Source: Lachnospiraceae bacterium (GTDB lineage Bacteria > Bacillota > Clostridia > Lachnospirales > Lachnospiraceae). From it: 64,000 bases of DNA. Where the stretch lies: assembly GCA_017465095.1 (NCBI GenBank), contig JAFTWX010000101.1:22104-86103 (forward strand), written 5' to 3'. The notes beneath the pieces are model-generated. The model saw nothing but the letters and a program-made list of their open reading frames with translations. It was not told where the DNA came from and ran no database searches. Positions 7,946 through 16,137 of the stretch are shown here, one piece after another (position 1 is the stretch's first letter; each line of letters begins with the position of its first letter). The translations under genes and the position numbers were made by a program.

Positions 7946-9094
7946 ATGAAACAGGCGCAGAAGCTGGATTTTATTAACGGATTGAAAGTTTTGTCCTGTC
8001 TGACAATCTTCAATTTTCATTTTATTAATTTTTATTACTGCGGATTGTATTCCCTGCTTCCGGCGGATTATCATGTGCCGGCGGTGGAGGCATTGATCGG
8101 AAAAACGCCGCTTTGTCTGTTGATTGCAGGAAAGTTCGGAGTCCGTATCTTTTTGACGGTCAGCGGATTTTTTGTCGGATACCGCTTTTTTACCACCGGG
8201 GACAAGTCATCGTTGTCTTCCGGCGTTGTGAAAAAATATTTCCGTCTTGTGTTCCCGATTCTGACGGCGAACATTGCGATTTATGTGTGCATGAAGCTGG
8301 GACTGTATTTAAATGCCGAGGCAGCGGCTTTGGCGGGCAGTCAGATTTTTGTGGGAAATTATAATCAATTTGCCCCGAATTTGGCGGGTGCGGTGAAAGA
8401 GGCTGTATGGGGCTGTTTTGTTACGGGAGAAAACCATTACAATGGGCCGCTTTGGTTTATTTACTATGAATTTTTCGGAACACTTTTAGTGGCTGCAATC
8501 CTGTCGTTGGTGGGAAACAGCAAAGCCAGATACATCGTTTATGTTGTGGCTTGTGTTCTTTTTATCCGTTCCGATTTTCTGGCGATTATCTGCGGAGCAG
8601 CGGTGTGTGACCTGGCGTATCGCCCGCCGGTGTGGCTGAAAAAAATGATGGAGCAGAAGTGGCTCATGCGGTTACTGCTTTTGTTTGGTGTGTTCCTGGG
8701 ATCCTTCCCGTCTATCGGGGAGCGTCTGGAAGGAACGATTTACGGACTGGTACCGCCTAAGATTATGTTTTACTATGTCATCGGAGCCTCCTGTGTGATT
8801 TTTGCTGTGCTTCAATTGAAAGGACCGCAGAAGGTGCTCGGTGCGAAATGGCTTACATGGCTGAATACATACAGCTATGGCTTTTATCTTGTGCATTTTA
8901 TGGTGCTGTGTACATTTTCCAGTGGTTTGTTTGTAGCACTTTACGAGCATGTAAATTATCATGTGCTTGCGCTGATCAACTATCTGTTGTCGTTTGCACT
9001 GACACTGCTCATATCTGTCCCGATTCAAAAGTTCGTGGAAAAACCGGGAATGAAGCTGGCAAATGATTTTGCGGCGAAATTTTGTAATGAATAA
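7946..9094 (+). CDS. Acyltransferase family 3 membrane protein (first of three)
   Basis: A 382-residue integral membrane O-acyltransferase of the AT3 family (OafA/NodX type). It begins KLDFINGLKVLSCLTIFNFH, where His (about residue 26) is the conserved first-helix histidine, followed by GVRIFLTVSGFFVGYRFF (the family F-x-x-S-G-F-F). It has about ten spans and ends in a short basic tail. The expected role is addition of acetyl or another acyl group to sugars of the surface polysaccharide. The ribosome site AAGGAGAA is clear, and the start follows the preceding stop immediately. The next gene overlaps its stop codon region, so translation is probably coupled. Confidence 0.85.
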   Translation: MKQAQKLDFINGLKVLSCLTIFNFHFINFYYCGLYSLLPADYHVPAVEALIGKTPLCLLIAGKFGVRIFLTVSGFFVGYRFFTTGDKSSLSSGVVKKYFRLVFPILTANIAIYVCMKLGLYLNAEAAALAGSQIFVGNYNQFAPNLAGAVKEAVWGCFVTGENHYNGPLWFIYYEFFGTLLVAAILSLVGNSKARYIVYVVACVLFIRSDFLAIICGAAVCDLAYRPPVWLKKMMEQKWLMRLLLLFGVFLGSFPSIGERLEGTIYGLVPPKIMFYYVIGASCVIFAVLQLKGPQKVLGAKWLTWLNTYSYGFYLVHFMVLCTFSSGLFVALYEHVNYHVLALINYLLSFALTLLISVPIQKFVEKPGMKLANDFAAKFCNE

Positions 9095-9105
9095 TGGAGA
9101 TGTCT

Positions 9106-10128
9106 ATGTCCAAAGTACGCAGGAAAAAATGGATCGATTTTGTGAAATGCATCGCAATTGTGATTGTGATGCTAAATCACAGTCAGATTGACATCCCGGG
9201 AGTGAAATTCTGGGGTGGTATGTTTTTTGTGCCCGTTTTTTTCGTGCTTTCCGGATTTACATATCACAGCAGGGAAGAATCTTTTCGGTCGTTTCTGGGG
9301 AGAGAGGCAAAGCGCCTTCTTCTCCCGTACATAACGGCAAACGGGATTCTTTTTGCTTTTTTTGCTTTTAAAGATGTGTTTTTTGGAGACGGAAGTCTGG
9401 CTCATATGTGGCTTGATTTTGTCGGCATTTTTTATGCGAGAAACCAGATTTTTTCCTGGGAGACGCAGACCTTGTTTTTTCCGAAACTGGGGGCGAATGT
9501 CTATTTGCTGGAATGTTTGAACTCGCCGACATGGTTTTTGCCGGCATTGTTTTTGACGACCGTATTTTTTGAGGCGCTTCTCAGATTGACGAAACGCGAT
9601 GGGCGGAAAATGCTGCTCGGTGCAGTTATTTTGTTGTGCATGGCAAACCTTTACCACTACCTGTTTCCGTTACTTTTGCCGTGGAGTCTGGATGCGGTGG
9701 CGTATTTCCTCATTATGTTCATGTGGGGTTACTTCATGGCAAGGAAAGAGTTCCTGTTATACTTTGACAGACGCAAATGGGTGCTCTGCCTGCTTTTCGG
9801 TGTGTTTTTGCTGTGTGCCACTGTGAACGGCTCTGCAAACTATTCCATCGGTGATTACGGAAAATCTGCAATGATGGCGCTGTACAATGCCCTTGTCTCA
9901 TCGACGGTTGTTATGTTTTTGTGTTATAAAGCGGAGCGGTGGATTCCGCGGTGGCTTTGCACTGTCGGCGAGCATACACTGCTTTTGCTCTGCTATCATC
10001 TGTTTGTTTTTGCTATGTTGGAGACGGTGCTTCCGGGACTGCACCCGGCGATTACGATATTTGTGACGACCGTTGCATTGACGTTTACGGCGTGGGGAAA
10101 GGAGAAACTGATTGATGCAAAGAGATAA
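9106..10128 (+). CDS. Acyltransferase family 3 membrane protein (second of three)
   Basis: About 340 residues, AT3 family: KKWIDFVKCIAIVIVMLNHS near the N-terminus has the conserved helix-1 pattern ending in Asn-His, and FFVPVFFVLSGFTY is the family S-G-F motif. About ten spans. Three in-frame ATGs exist (9,094, 9,100 and 9,106). The GGAG at 9,096-9,099 is correctly spaced only for 9,106, so that start is preferred. The 9,094 ATG would overlap the previous stop codon. Predicted to acylate sugars during polysaccharide export. The substrate is unknown, and its closest local relatives are the genes on either side. Confidence 0.84.
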   Translation: MSKVRRKKWIDFVKCIAIVIVMLNHSQIDIPGVKFWGGMFFVPVFFVLSGFTYHSREESFRSFLGREAKRLLLPYITANGILFAFFAFKDVFFGDGSLAHMWLDFVGIFYARNQIFSWETQTLFFPKLGANVYLLECLNSPTWFLPALFLTTVFFEALLRLTKRDGRKMLLGAVILLCMANLYHYLFPLLLPWSLDAVAYFLIMFMWGYFMARKEFLLYFDRRKWVLCLLFGVFLLCATVNGSANYSIGDYGKSAMMALYNALVSSTVVMFLCYKAERWIPRWLCTVGEHTLLLLCYHLFVFAMLETVLPGLHPAITIFVTTVALTFTAWGKEKLIDAKR

Positions 10129-11266
10129 GGCCATCGATGCAGTGAAGGGTTTTGCCATTCTTTTGGTAATGATCGGACACTGCATTGTGCTAAACGGGCT
10201 CAATACGACGGATCCCTATATATATGATGTCATTAAATCGGTGCAGATGCCTCTTTTTATGCTGGTCAGCGGAGTGCTTTCCTCCTACGGACTGCAGAAA
10301 AACGGCAGGGGAACCGGATTTAAAAAATTGCCGGCGCGATGTGTTTCGTATTTGCTGCCGTTTTTTTCTTGGTTTGTGCTGGTTCATTTGTATACCCACA
10401 TAAAAGCGGGTACCCTTTCCGGGGCAATGTTTTGCAAAGAATTGAAAGAGCTGCTGTTTCAGACGGACAGGGGCCTATGGTTTTTGATGACACTGTTTGT
10501 TGCGACCGTGTGTGCGATGGTTGCACAGCTTGTTGCGGATAAGGCGGTTTCCGGCAAAACGGACAAGGACACAGATAAGAAAGGGGAGACGCAGACAGAT
10601 TTGAAAAAAGCGATCATTTTCTGCGTTGTCAGCCTTTTCTTTTACTGCCTGTTTTTTGTGCAGTCCCGCAGCGGAAATACATTTTTGAGTCCGTCGCTGA
10701 TGTTGCACTATTTTCCTTTTTACCTTATGGGATATGTGGTTAACGGATACGTGGTGCGGGTGAGGAACCGGTCGGGTGTGACGCCGGAGAGACAACAGCT
10801 TTGGCGACGCGGGGAGATTTTGGTTATTGCAGTGTTTTTGATCATTTTTGCGGTTATGGTTATCCGGCTGGATTTGGCAGCGCCTCTTGACAGTTTTACA
10901 GCTTTGGCGACGCAGATGGCAGCTTCGTTTTTCGGGACGGTTTCCGTGTATTTGATCGTGTACCGTCTGGCGCAGCGGCGACAAAAAAAGACAGAGAAGC
11001 CGGGCTTTCTGTCTTTTATAGGAATCTATACACTTGAGATTTATGTGCTTCATTTCCGGTTTGCCCGAATGCTGGGGCTCGCCGAAAAGGAATTGCAGTT
11101 TTATTCCCCGGAAGCGTTCTTCTGGATTGTCGCAGCCTTTGTGCTGATGAGTCTGCTCACGGCCGTGACGATTGTTGTTATACAGCGGATTCCGGTTATT
11201 TCGTATCTTCTGTTCGGGAAGAAACACGTGAAGCTTTCCTTTGGCAAATCCTCTCCACAAGCATGA
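10115..11266 (+). CDS. Acyltransferase family 3 membrane protein (third of three)
   Basis: About 383 residues, AT3 family. QRDKAIDAVKGFAILLVMIG followed by HC is the conserved first helix with its histidine, and MPLFMLVSGVLSSYG is the second-helix motif. It overlaps the end of the previous gene by 14 bases, and AAAGGAG (10,098-10,104) serves ATG 10,115 (a TTG at 10,112 is an alternative). The central part has a hydrophilic Lys/Asp-rich loop (about residues 147-165). The 3' end runs 71 bases into the 3' end of the opposing membrane-protein gene, an overlap that suggests an old rearrangement. Role as for its neighbours: modification of an exported glycan. Confidence 0.84.
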   Translation: MQRDKAIDAVKGFAILLVMIGHCIVLNGLNTTDPYIYDVIKSVQMPLFMLVSGVLSSYGLQKNGRGTGFKKLPARCVSYLLPFFSWFVLVHLYTHIKAGTLSGAMFCKELKELLFQTDRGLWFLMTLFVATVCAMVAQLVADKAVSGKTDKDTDKKGETQTDLKKAIIFCVVSLFFYCLFFVQSRSGNTFLSPSLMLHYFPFYLMGYVVNGYVVRVRNRSGVTPERQQLWRRGEILVIAVFLIIFAVMVIRLDLAAPLDSFTALATQMAASFFGTVSVYLIVYRLAQRRQKKTEKPGFLSFIGIYTLEIYVLHFRFARMLGLAEKELQFYSPEAFFWIVAAFVLMSLLTAVTIVVIQRIPVISYLLFGKKHVKLSFGKSSPQA

Positions 11267-12806
11267 GAAGGACATATACGGCGGTCACGTACATCATCGG
11301 ATAAAAATATTGAATGAAAGAAGCAGGGGCTGTCAGGAAAATGACAGCCTCTCTTGCAATGAGTGCAAGGAAACCAAACAACAGGAACCATTTGCGTTTC
11401 ACGAGAGAAATCACTGTTGCAAGGGCAAGAAGCAGGAGCATCGGAATATAAGCTTCGCCGCCGCAGTGAAACAGTGCCAGTGCATACCCCTCATGATAAT
11501 TGAGCGGAAGTCTCTTGTACGCCTCTAACATTTCCATACCGTACTGACGGTCGTGTTCGTACAGATGAAAATCTGTGGATGCGACCATTTTTAAATTGAG
11601 TACCATGTCAGGGTCATATCCGAAAAATCCGTTTGTCACACAGAATAACTGAAGCCTTTCGCCGAAATAAAGGTCGAGATTGTGCATAATTAAACGGAGG
11701 GCACTTTTCAGATAGGCGCTCTGCTGCTGCCTCGTGGCGCCGGTCTGCGTATAACGGCCTTCGTTGTGGTCTGTGTTGTAGCGGTTGTAAGCGCTGCAGG
11801 AGAGCACGTCGTTGTGCAGATAACCGAAATCCGTAACTGCACTGATGTTGGCAATGTCCTCCTCGCTTCCGGGATAGGTCTGATCCCGGTGAAGAATGAC
11901 GGACAGCGGTCTCGTTGTCGAAATAATCAGATAGTCGCTTCCGTAATATTTTTCTTCGCCCACAGACTGAGGAATTTTGACAATCAAAAACAGAATAATC
12001 GCGAGCACTGTAAATACGGCTGCTTTGCGAAAGCTTCCGTAAGCTGCCCCGATCAGGAAAAAGCCGAGAGGCAAAAGCACGAGACTTTCACTGCGCCACA
12101 GGGCAAGAACCCCGGTGAGCAGAGAGAGCAACAGTAATTTGACCGGTGTCAGCTGCGCTTTTTCTTTCCATTCAAAATACAGATATACAAAATAGAACAA
12201 AAAGAAGCCGGAATAAATGGCCGGGCGGAAGCACATGAGCGCGCCCAGAAGCGTGAACGGAAGAACTCCGCCAAGAAGCAGAAGCAGGCACCATTTTGAC
12301 TGATAAAACCGGTCGGCCCGGTAGTAAAGGTACGAAAATACAAGGGCATAAATCACATCGGACAAAAGAACCGGCGCCGCAGACATAGGGAACAGCGACA
12401 TGGCCACCATGTAAAACAGGGAAGTCAGGTAGTTGTGCCAGTATACGGGATAATACCGGGTCGCATAGGAAAAAATGATAGGGTCATCGTTCATGTAATA
12501 GCCCGGATATGTGATCAGAAGCCCGATTCCGTAAATGCACATGAGTGCGAGTAAAGGAACCAGGAGCTTCGGCCGCTTCCACGCATAGACGAGGAATTCA
12601 AAAAACAAAAACAGACACAGAAGAGAAAGTGCTTTCGTCAGAAAATGCATCAGGGGAACCATGGCCGTGTCAACCGGCAGGCAATTCATGTTCAAACCGT
12701 CCGCGGAAAACAACTTTGTGTCAGTCCAGAAGGTGACTGCCCAGACAAGAAGGGCTGCCACTGCGATAAAAATATGTTTTTTGTGTTGTTTGATATATTG
12801 TTTCAT
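11196..12806 (-). CDS. Large multi-pass membrane protein, GT-C-like, function unknown
   Basis: A 536-residue protein with about 12 hydrophobic spans. Features shared with uncharacterised GT-C-like or DUF6020-like proteins: an outer-loop motif TYPGYYMNDDPIIFSYATRY (family form Y-P-G-x-x-x-x-D-S/D) with a conserved-looking acidic pair, LWRSESLVLLPLGF, and a long outer segment with ISTTRPLSVILHRD. Such proteins are usually found in surface-glycan loci and are suspected to be glycosyltransferases or polymerases using lipid-linked sugars. That is inference. It is transcribed alone on the - strand from a good promoter (12,849-12,877). Its C-terminus is encoded within the last 71 bases of the opposing acyltransferase gene. 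Confidence 0.72.
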   Translation of the reverse strand: MKQYIKQHKKHIFIAVAALLVWAVTFWTDTKLFSADGLNMNCLPVDTAMVPLMHFLTKALSLLCLFLFFEFLVYAWKRPKLLVPLLALMCIYGIGLLITYPGYYMNDDPIIFSYATRYYPVYWHNYLTSLFYMVAMSLFPMSAAPVLLSDVIYALVFSYLYYRADRFYQSKWCLLLLLGGVLPFTLLGALMCFRPAIYSGFFLFYFVYLYFEWKEKAQLTPVKLLLLSLLTGVLALWRSESLVLLPLGFFLIGAAYGSFRKAAVFTVLAIILFLIVKIPQSVGEEKYYGSDYLIISTTRPLSVILHRDQTYPGSEEDIANISAVTDFGYLHNDVLSCSAYNRYNTDHNEGRYTQTGATRQQQSAYLKSALRLIMHNLDLYFGERLQLFCVTNGFFGYDPDMVLNLKMVASTDFHLYEHDRQYGMEMLEAYKRLPLNYHEGYALALFHCGGEAYIPMLLLLALATVISLVKRKWFLLFGFLALIAREAVIFLTAPASFIQYFYPMMYVTAVYVLLMLVERICQRKASRVSSRTEDTK

Positions 12807-12848
12807 TCTTTTATATGCCTCATAGTTATGTTTTTTTCGTTCTCTCTT

Positions 12849-12877
12849 AGTATACCTTTCCGGGACGTGGTATGCAA
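12849..12877 (-). promoter_or_regulatory. Promoter of the - strand membrane protein gene
   Basis: On the - strand: TTGCAT (12,877-12,872), a 17-base spacer and TATACT (12,854-12,849), 43 bases before the ATG at 12,806. It is back-to-back with a + strand promoter. Confidence 0.6.
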
Positions 12878-12884
12878 ACTATTA

Positions 12885-12913
12885 TTGCGTAAAAAAAGGT
12901 TCTTTGTTATAGT
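12885..12913 (+). promoter_or_regulatory. Promoter of the 681-residue GT-C gene
   Basis: TTGCGT (12,885-12,890), a 17-base spacer and TATAGT (12,908-12,913) with TGT directly before it (extended -10), 32 bases before the ATG at 12,946. Only seven bases separate it from the divergent promoter, so one factor could affect both. Confidence 0.55.
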
Positions 12914-12945
12914 TGAGTTAGTTTTGTGAGACATCGGAGGTTGTT

Positions 12946-14991
12946 ATGGTATTGATATTTCCTGCCGCGTTTGCGGCGATCTTATATTATTTTTATCGGT
13001 CCGGAAAAGAGTCGGCGGAGAGCCTCGGCGCAGCGCTTCTCGTTTTCCATGGGCTTTTGCTTTTGATTACCAACACGCTCAGTGTATTTGATGCTTTGTC
13101 CCGCGGGGCGGCGTTTGTCTCCTGGCTGCTGGTTTTTGCAGTGTTTACGGGGCTTGGTATCCGCCGTTACAAAAAAGCATATTTTAAACCGGAACTTCCG
13201 AAATTGGATGTCAGCGGGATGTGCTGGACGGAGCGGGCATTTTTGGTGACCGGATTTGTCATTTTTTGCATTTTGCTTATCGGAGCCGTGTTTACCGTAC
13301 CTTACAATTTTGATTCCATGACGTACCATCTTGCACGAATCGGTTACTGGATTGACCACGAAAGTGTCAATTACTATCTGACCAATATCGACCGTCAGTT
13401 ATATTCGCCGGTGCTTTCCGAGTACAATATGCTCTATCTGCTGCTCCTGTCCGGAAATGATTACTGGCTTAATTTTCCGCAGTATGTGAGCATGCTCATT
13501 ACCGCATATTATTTTTATAAGGTGGCGCGCATGATTGGGACAAACCGTCTGTTTTCCCTGTTTGGTGCATTTATCTTTGTGACGATGCCACTGACGATTT
13601 CCCAGAGTATCACCACGCAGAATGACCTTTCTGCCGCCATGTGGTATGTTTTGTTTTTGTACTATCTGCTGTGGTTTATCAAGGCAGACAAGCTCAGCTT
13701 TTCGGGCGAAATGCGCAAAGAGCTTATAAAGAAGCTGGTTTGTGTTTCGGCCTGCGTGGGATTTGCATTCCTGATGAAGGTCAGTGTCTGTGCATCGATG
13801 ATCTTTTTTATGCCGTGGCTTGTCATCTGCTGTATCCGGAGAAAAGACAAGATCAAAGACCTGCTTTTGTGCGGTCTGACGGCGGGCGGGGTTTTCCTTG
13901 CGACGGTCAGCGAGACCCTGATCCGCACCTATCTTTCCTGCGGTAGTCTGATTTCCGATGCCACCAGCGGAAATATTATGGTTGCAACCAAAAATGTCAG
14001 TTATATCATTGTCAATATATTGAAAAATTACTCTCTGCTGATTACTCAGCATTTGTGGTCGTGGATCAACGGATTTGTATACCGCATTGCTATTTCCGTG
14101 GGAGCCCTTTTGAAGGTAGAGGTTAACAACATTGCCATCTCGTTCCACGGATTTGATTTTATTACCCATCTGAATATGGGAAATGACATGTACAGCCATG
14201 ACCGGACACCGAGTGCTTTTGCTGCGTACTTTGCCCTTTTGGCGGGAGTTCTGCTCGTCGTTGCACTGGTCATGCTGCTGGTCGGCTGTCTGCGCAAAAA
14301 ATCGGCAGCGGGAAAGAAAGGGGAGAGGAAGCAGAGAGAAGCACTTCCTATCTGCTATGGATTTGTGATTTCTGCCTGGCTTGGCTTTGGATTTATTATG
14401 GCGCTTCTGCGCTGGCAACCTTGGGGCTCGCGCCTTATGTACCCGGCTCTTGCCATTACCGTTATTGCAGGCGTGCATATTTTAGGCGCCTTCTGCAGCC
14501 GGATGAAACAACAGCGCCTGATAGTTTTGCCGCTGGCGGTGCTCAGTTTTACCCTCTGTTTAAAACCGCTGGAGTACAATATGAAGCCGGCGAGAAAATA
14601 TCTGGCAAAAGGGTGTCAGGGACGGGAAAAACTTTATTTTGAAAATCATGACCGCTACCCGACCTACAAGCAGCTTGTGGCAAAGGTGAAGGAGCTTGGG
14701 GCTGAGGACGTGGCTCTTGCGATTTCCGGTGACGGATACGATTATCCTCTTTGGAAGATGCTAAGAAACCGTGTCCCGGATGCTACGCTCCGCCACATTC
14801 ATGCGGACGATACAAAGATGATTGTGACAAAGACGGATCGAGAGGAACTTCCGGATTGTATTTTGTGGATAGAAAAAGGCCTTCTGGAAATCGGAGATAC
14901 ACTGGACTACAACGGTACTACCTATGTCTGTGTATTTGTGGCCGATTCCGAGAAAGGCCCTGACAGTCTACTGATCCAGCAGACTCCATAA
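12946..14991 (+). CDS. GT39/PMT-like GT-C membrane glycosyltransferase
   Basis: A 681-residue protein with a dozen or so spans and a C-terminal soluble part (about residues 545-681). The first outer loop has PYNFDSMTYHLARIGYWIDH, the catalytic D-S-x-T/x-Y-H arrangement of membrane transferases that use polyprenyl-phosphate sugars. STTQ-like (SITTQNDLSAAMWY) and RWQPWGSRLMYPA match later conserved loops. Expected to add a sugar on the outer face of the membrane, perhaps as a side branch on the polysaccharide. Clear ribosome site CGGAGG. It has its own promoter and overlaps the opposing 14,968 gene by 24 bases tail to tail. Confidence 0.78.
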   Translation: MVLIFPAAFAAILYYFYRSGKESAESLGAALLVFHGLLLLITNTLSVFDALSRGAAFVSWLLVFAVFTGLGIRRYKKAYFKPELPKLDVSGMCWTERAFLVTGFVIFCILLIGAVFTVPYNFDSMTYHLARIGYWIDHESVNYYLTNIDRQLYSPVLSEYNMLYLLLLSGNDYWLNFPQYVSMLITAYYFYKVARMIGTNRLFSLFGAFIFVTMPLTISQSITTQNDLSAAMWYVLFLYYLLWFIKADKLSFSGEMRKELIKKLVCVSACVGFAFLMKVSVCASMIFFMPWLVICCIRRKDKIKDLLLCGLTAGGVFLATVSETLIRTYLSCGSLISDATSGNIMVATKNVSYIIVNILKNYSLLITQHLWSWINGFVYRIAISVGALLKVEVNNIAISFHGFDFITHLNMGNDMYSHDRTPSAFAAYFALLAGVLLVVALVMLLVGCLRKKSAAGKKGERKQREALPICYGFVISAWLGFGFIMALLRWQPWGSRLMYPALAITVIAGVHILGAFCSRMKQQRLIVLPLAVLSFTLCLKPLEYNMKPARKYLAKGCQGREKLYFENHDRYPTYKQLVAKVKELGAEDVALAISGDGYDYPLWKMLRNRVPDATLRHIHADDTKMIVTKTDREELPDCILWIEKGLLEIGDTLDYNGTTYVCVFVADSEKGPDSLLIQQTP

Positions 14992-16095
14992 TTCTTCTTT
15001 TGTGTGAGCGATATAAATATTGTCATAAAGCTCACATAATTTGCGGAAATAATCTTCGTAATCACATTTTTCGTTGAACGAATCTTCGGCCATCGGATAG
15101 AGAAAAATAATCCGGCAATCGGAGTCAAACAGAAGCTTTCCGGAAACGCAGGCAGTGGAATAATAGGAGATGAGCGTTTTGTCTTCCATCGTTCCCTCTG
15201 CCACAGCCAGTTCAAACGGACAGCTGTCTGTGTAAATATGAATGTGATCTTCAAACCGGTCGTGATCACCGCGCGGATGCGGCTTGACGACAAAGTTTTC
15301 GAACCCTACGTGTTCGGCGATATCGAGAATCAGTCCCCGGTAGGTCAGGGGATTCTGCGTACAGTTGGCAGTACCCTGTCCGAGGAACATATAGTTTTCC
15401 GCAAAGGAGCGGCTTTCAAACTGCAGAATATCCTGAATCTGCTCGGTGACAAGTCGGATGCGCTCCTTTGTCTTCGGTATCTGAATCAGAGAAAAACCTG
15501 TGGCAGTAGTATCTGCCACATTTTTTTCGGCCAAAGCCGGTTCGAACAGATATAATTCTTTTTCGTGTTCTTTGATGTCATATCCGAAAAACAACCGGTA
15601 CAGCTTTCTGCCGAGGGGCGAGGAAACTGCGGGAACCGGTGGCTTGGTGTAGCTGGCAAAGCCGTCTTCAAACCGGTGGAAATTGACATCGCGGTTTCGT
15701 TTGATTGCTGTCCGGGAAATCTCTTTTACGATTTCATCGGGCATTCCCGGGGAAGCAAAAAAGATATCGTCGTAGTTGTCAAAGTCTGCGTAGGAGAAAC
15801 AGCCTTCGCTTGGGATATCCGCGAGCATGGCTTTTGTGGTCGGGTTGTGGACAAAGCTTTCCCAGAGCACAACCGGTGCAGACTTGTAAGGGTTCTTGAT
15901 TTTTTTTGCATTGGCAAAAAAGACCCGTCTGAAATATTTGCCCGGTCGCCCGGATTGATACAAATCATAAAAAAACGGCGATTTGTCCGTCAGGACAAGA
16001 TCCACATCCGCATCTGCCCAAAAGGCATCTTTCAGGAACAGAAGTACCATCAGATGATAGCTCGTGCTGACAATGCCGAGTATTTTTTTGCGCAT
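14968..16095 (-). CDS. Sialyltransferase-fold glycosyltransferase (GT52/GT38-like)
   Basis: About 375 residues, soluble, GT-B type. Three motifs of the bacterial sialyl/polysialyltransferase superfamily are present in order: an acidic EDG motif in FHRFEDGFASY, the HP motif in FVVKPHPRGDHDRFEDH, and the Ser/Thr motif in LISYYSTACVSG. These bind the CMP-sugar in known GT38/GT52 enzymes. Start: AAAGGAG seven bases before ATG 16,095 decides against the TTG at 16,101. It shares a - strand block with the flippase at 16,138. neuB lies 6.8 kb downstream, which would fit a nonulosonic-acid donor, but no CMP-sugar synthetase is in the window. Donor assignment is inference. Confidence 0.68.
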   Translation of the reverse strand: MRKKILGIVSTSYHLMVLLFLKDAFWADADVDLVLTDKSPFFYDLYQSGRPGKYFRRVFFANAKKIKNPYKSAPVVLWESFVHNPTTKAMLADIPSEGCFSYADFDNYDDIFFASPGMPDEIVKEISRTAIKRNRDVNFHRFEDGFASYTKPPVPAVSSPLGRKLYRLFFGYDIKEHEKELYLFEPALAEKNVADTTATGFSLIQIPKTKERIRLVTEQIQDILQFESRSFAENYMFLGQGTANCTQNPLTYRGLILDIAEHVGFENFVVKPHPRGDHDRFEDHIHIYTDSCPFELAVAEGTMEDKTLISYYSTACVSGKLLFDSDCRIIFLYPMAEDSFNEKCDYEDYFRKLCELYDNIYIAHTKEELWSLLDQ

Positions 16096-16137
16096 AGTCA
16101 AACTCCTTTGTATAGTATATGAAATCGCAGCAATCGG

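Noticed and set aside
7223..8074. A 283-codon - strand frame across two membrane-protein genes
   Set aside because: Lys/His/Asn-rich product typical of the antisense of hydrophobic genes, no motif.
13399..14478. A 359-codon - strand frame inside the 681-residue GT-C gene
   Set aside because: Low-complexity basic product, no ribosome site, fully covered by a convincing + strand gene.
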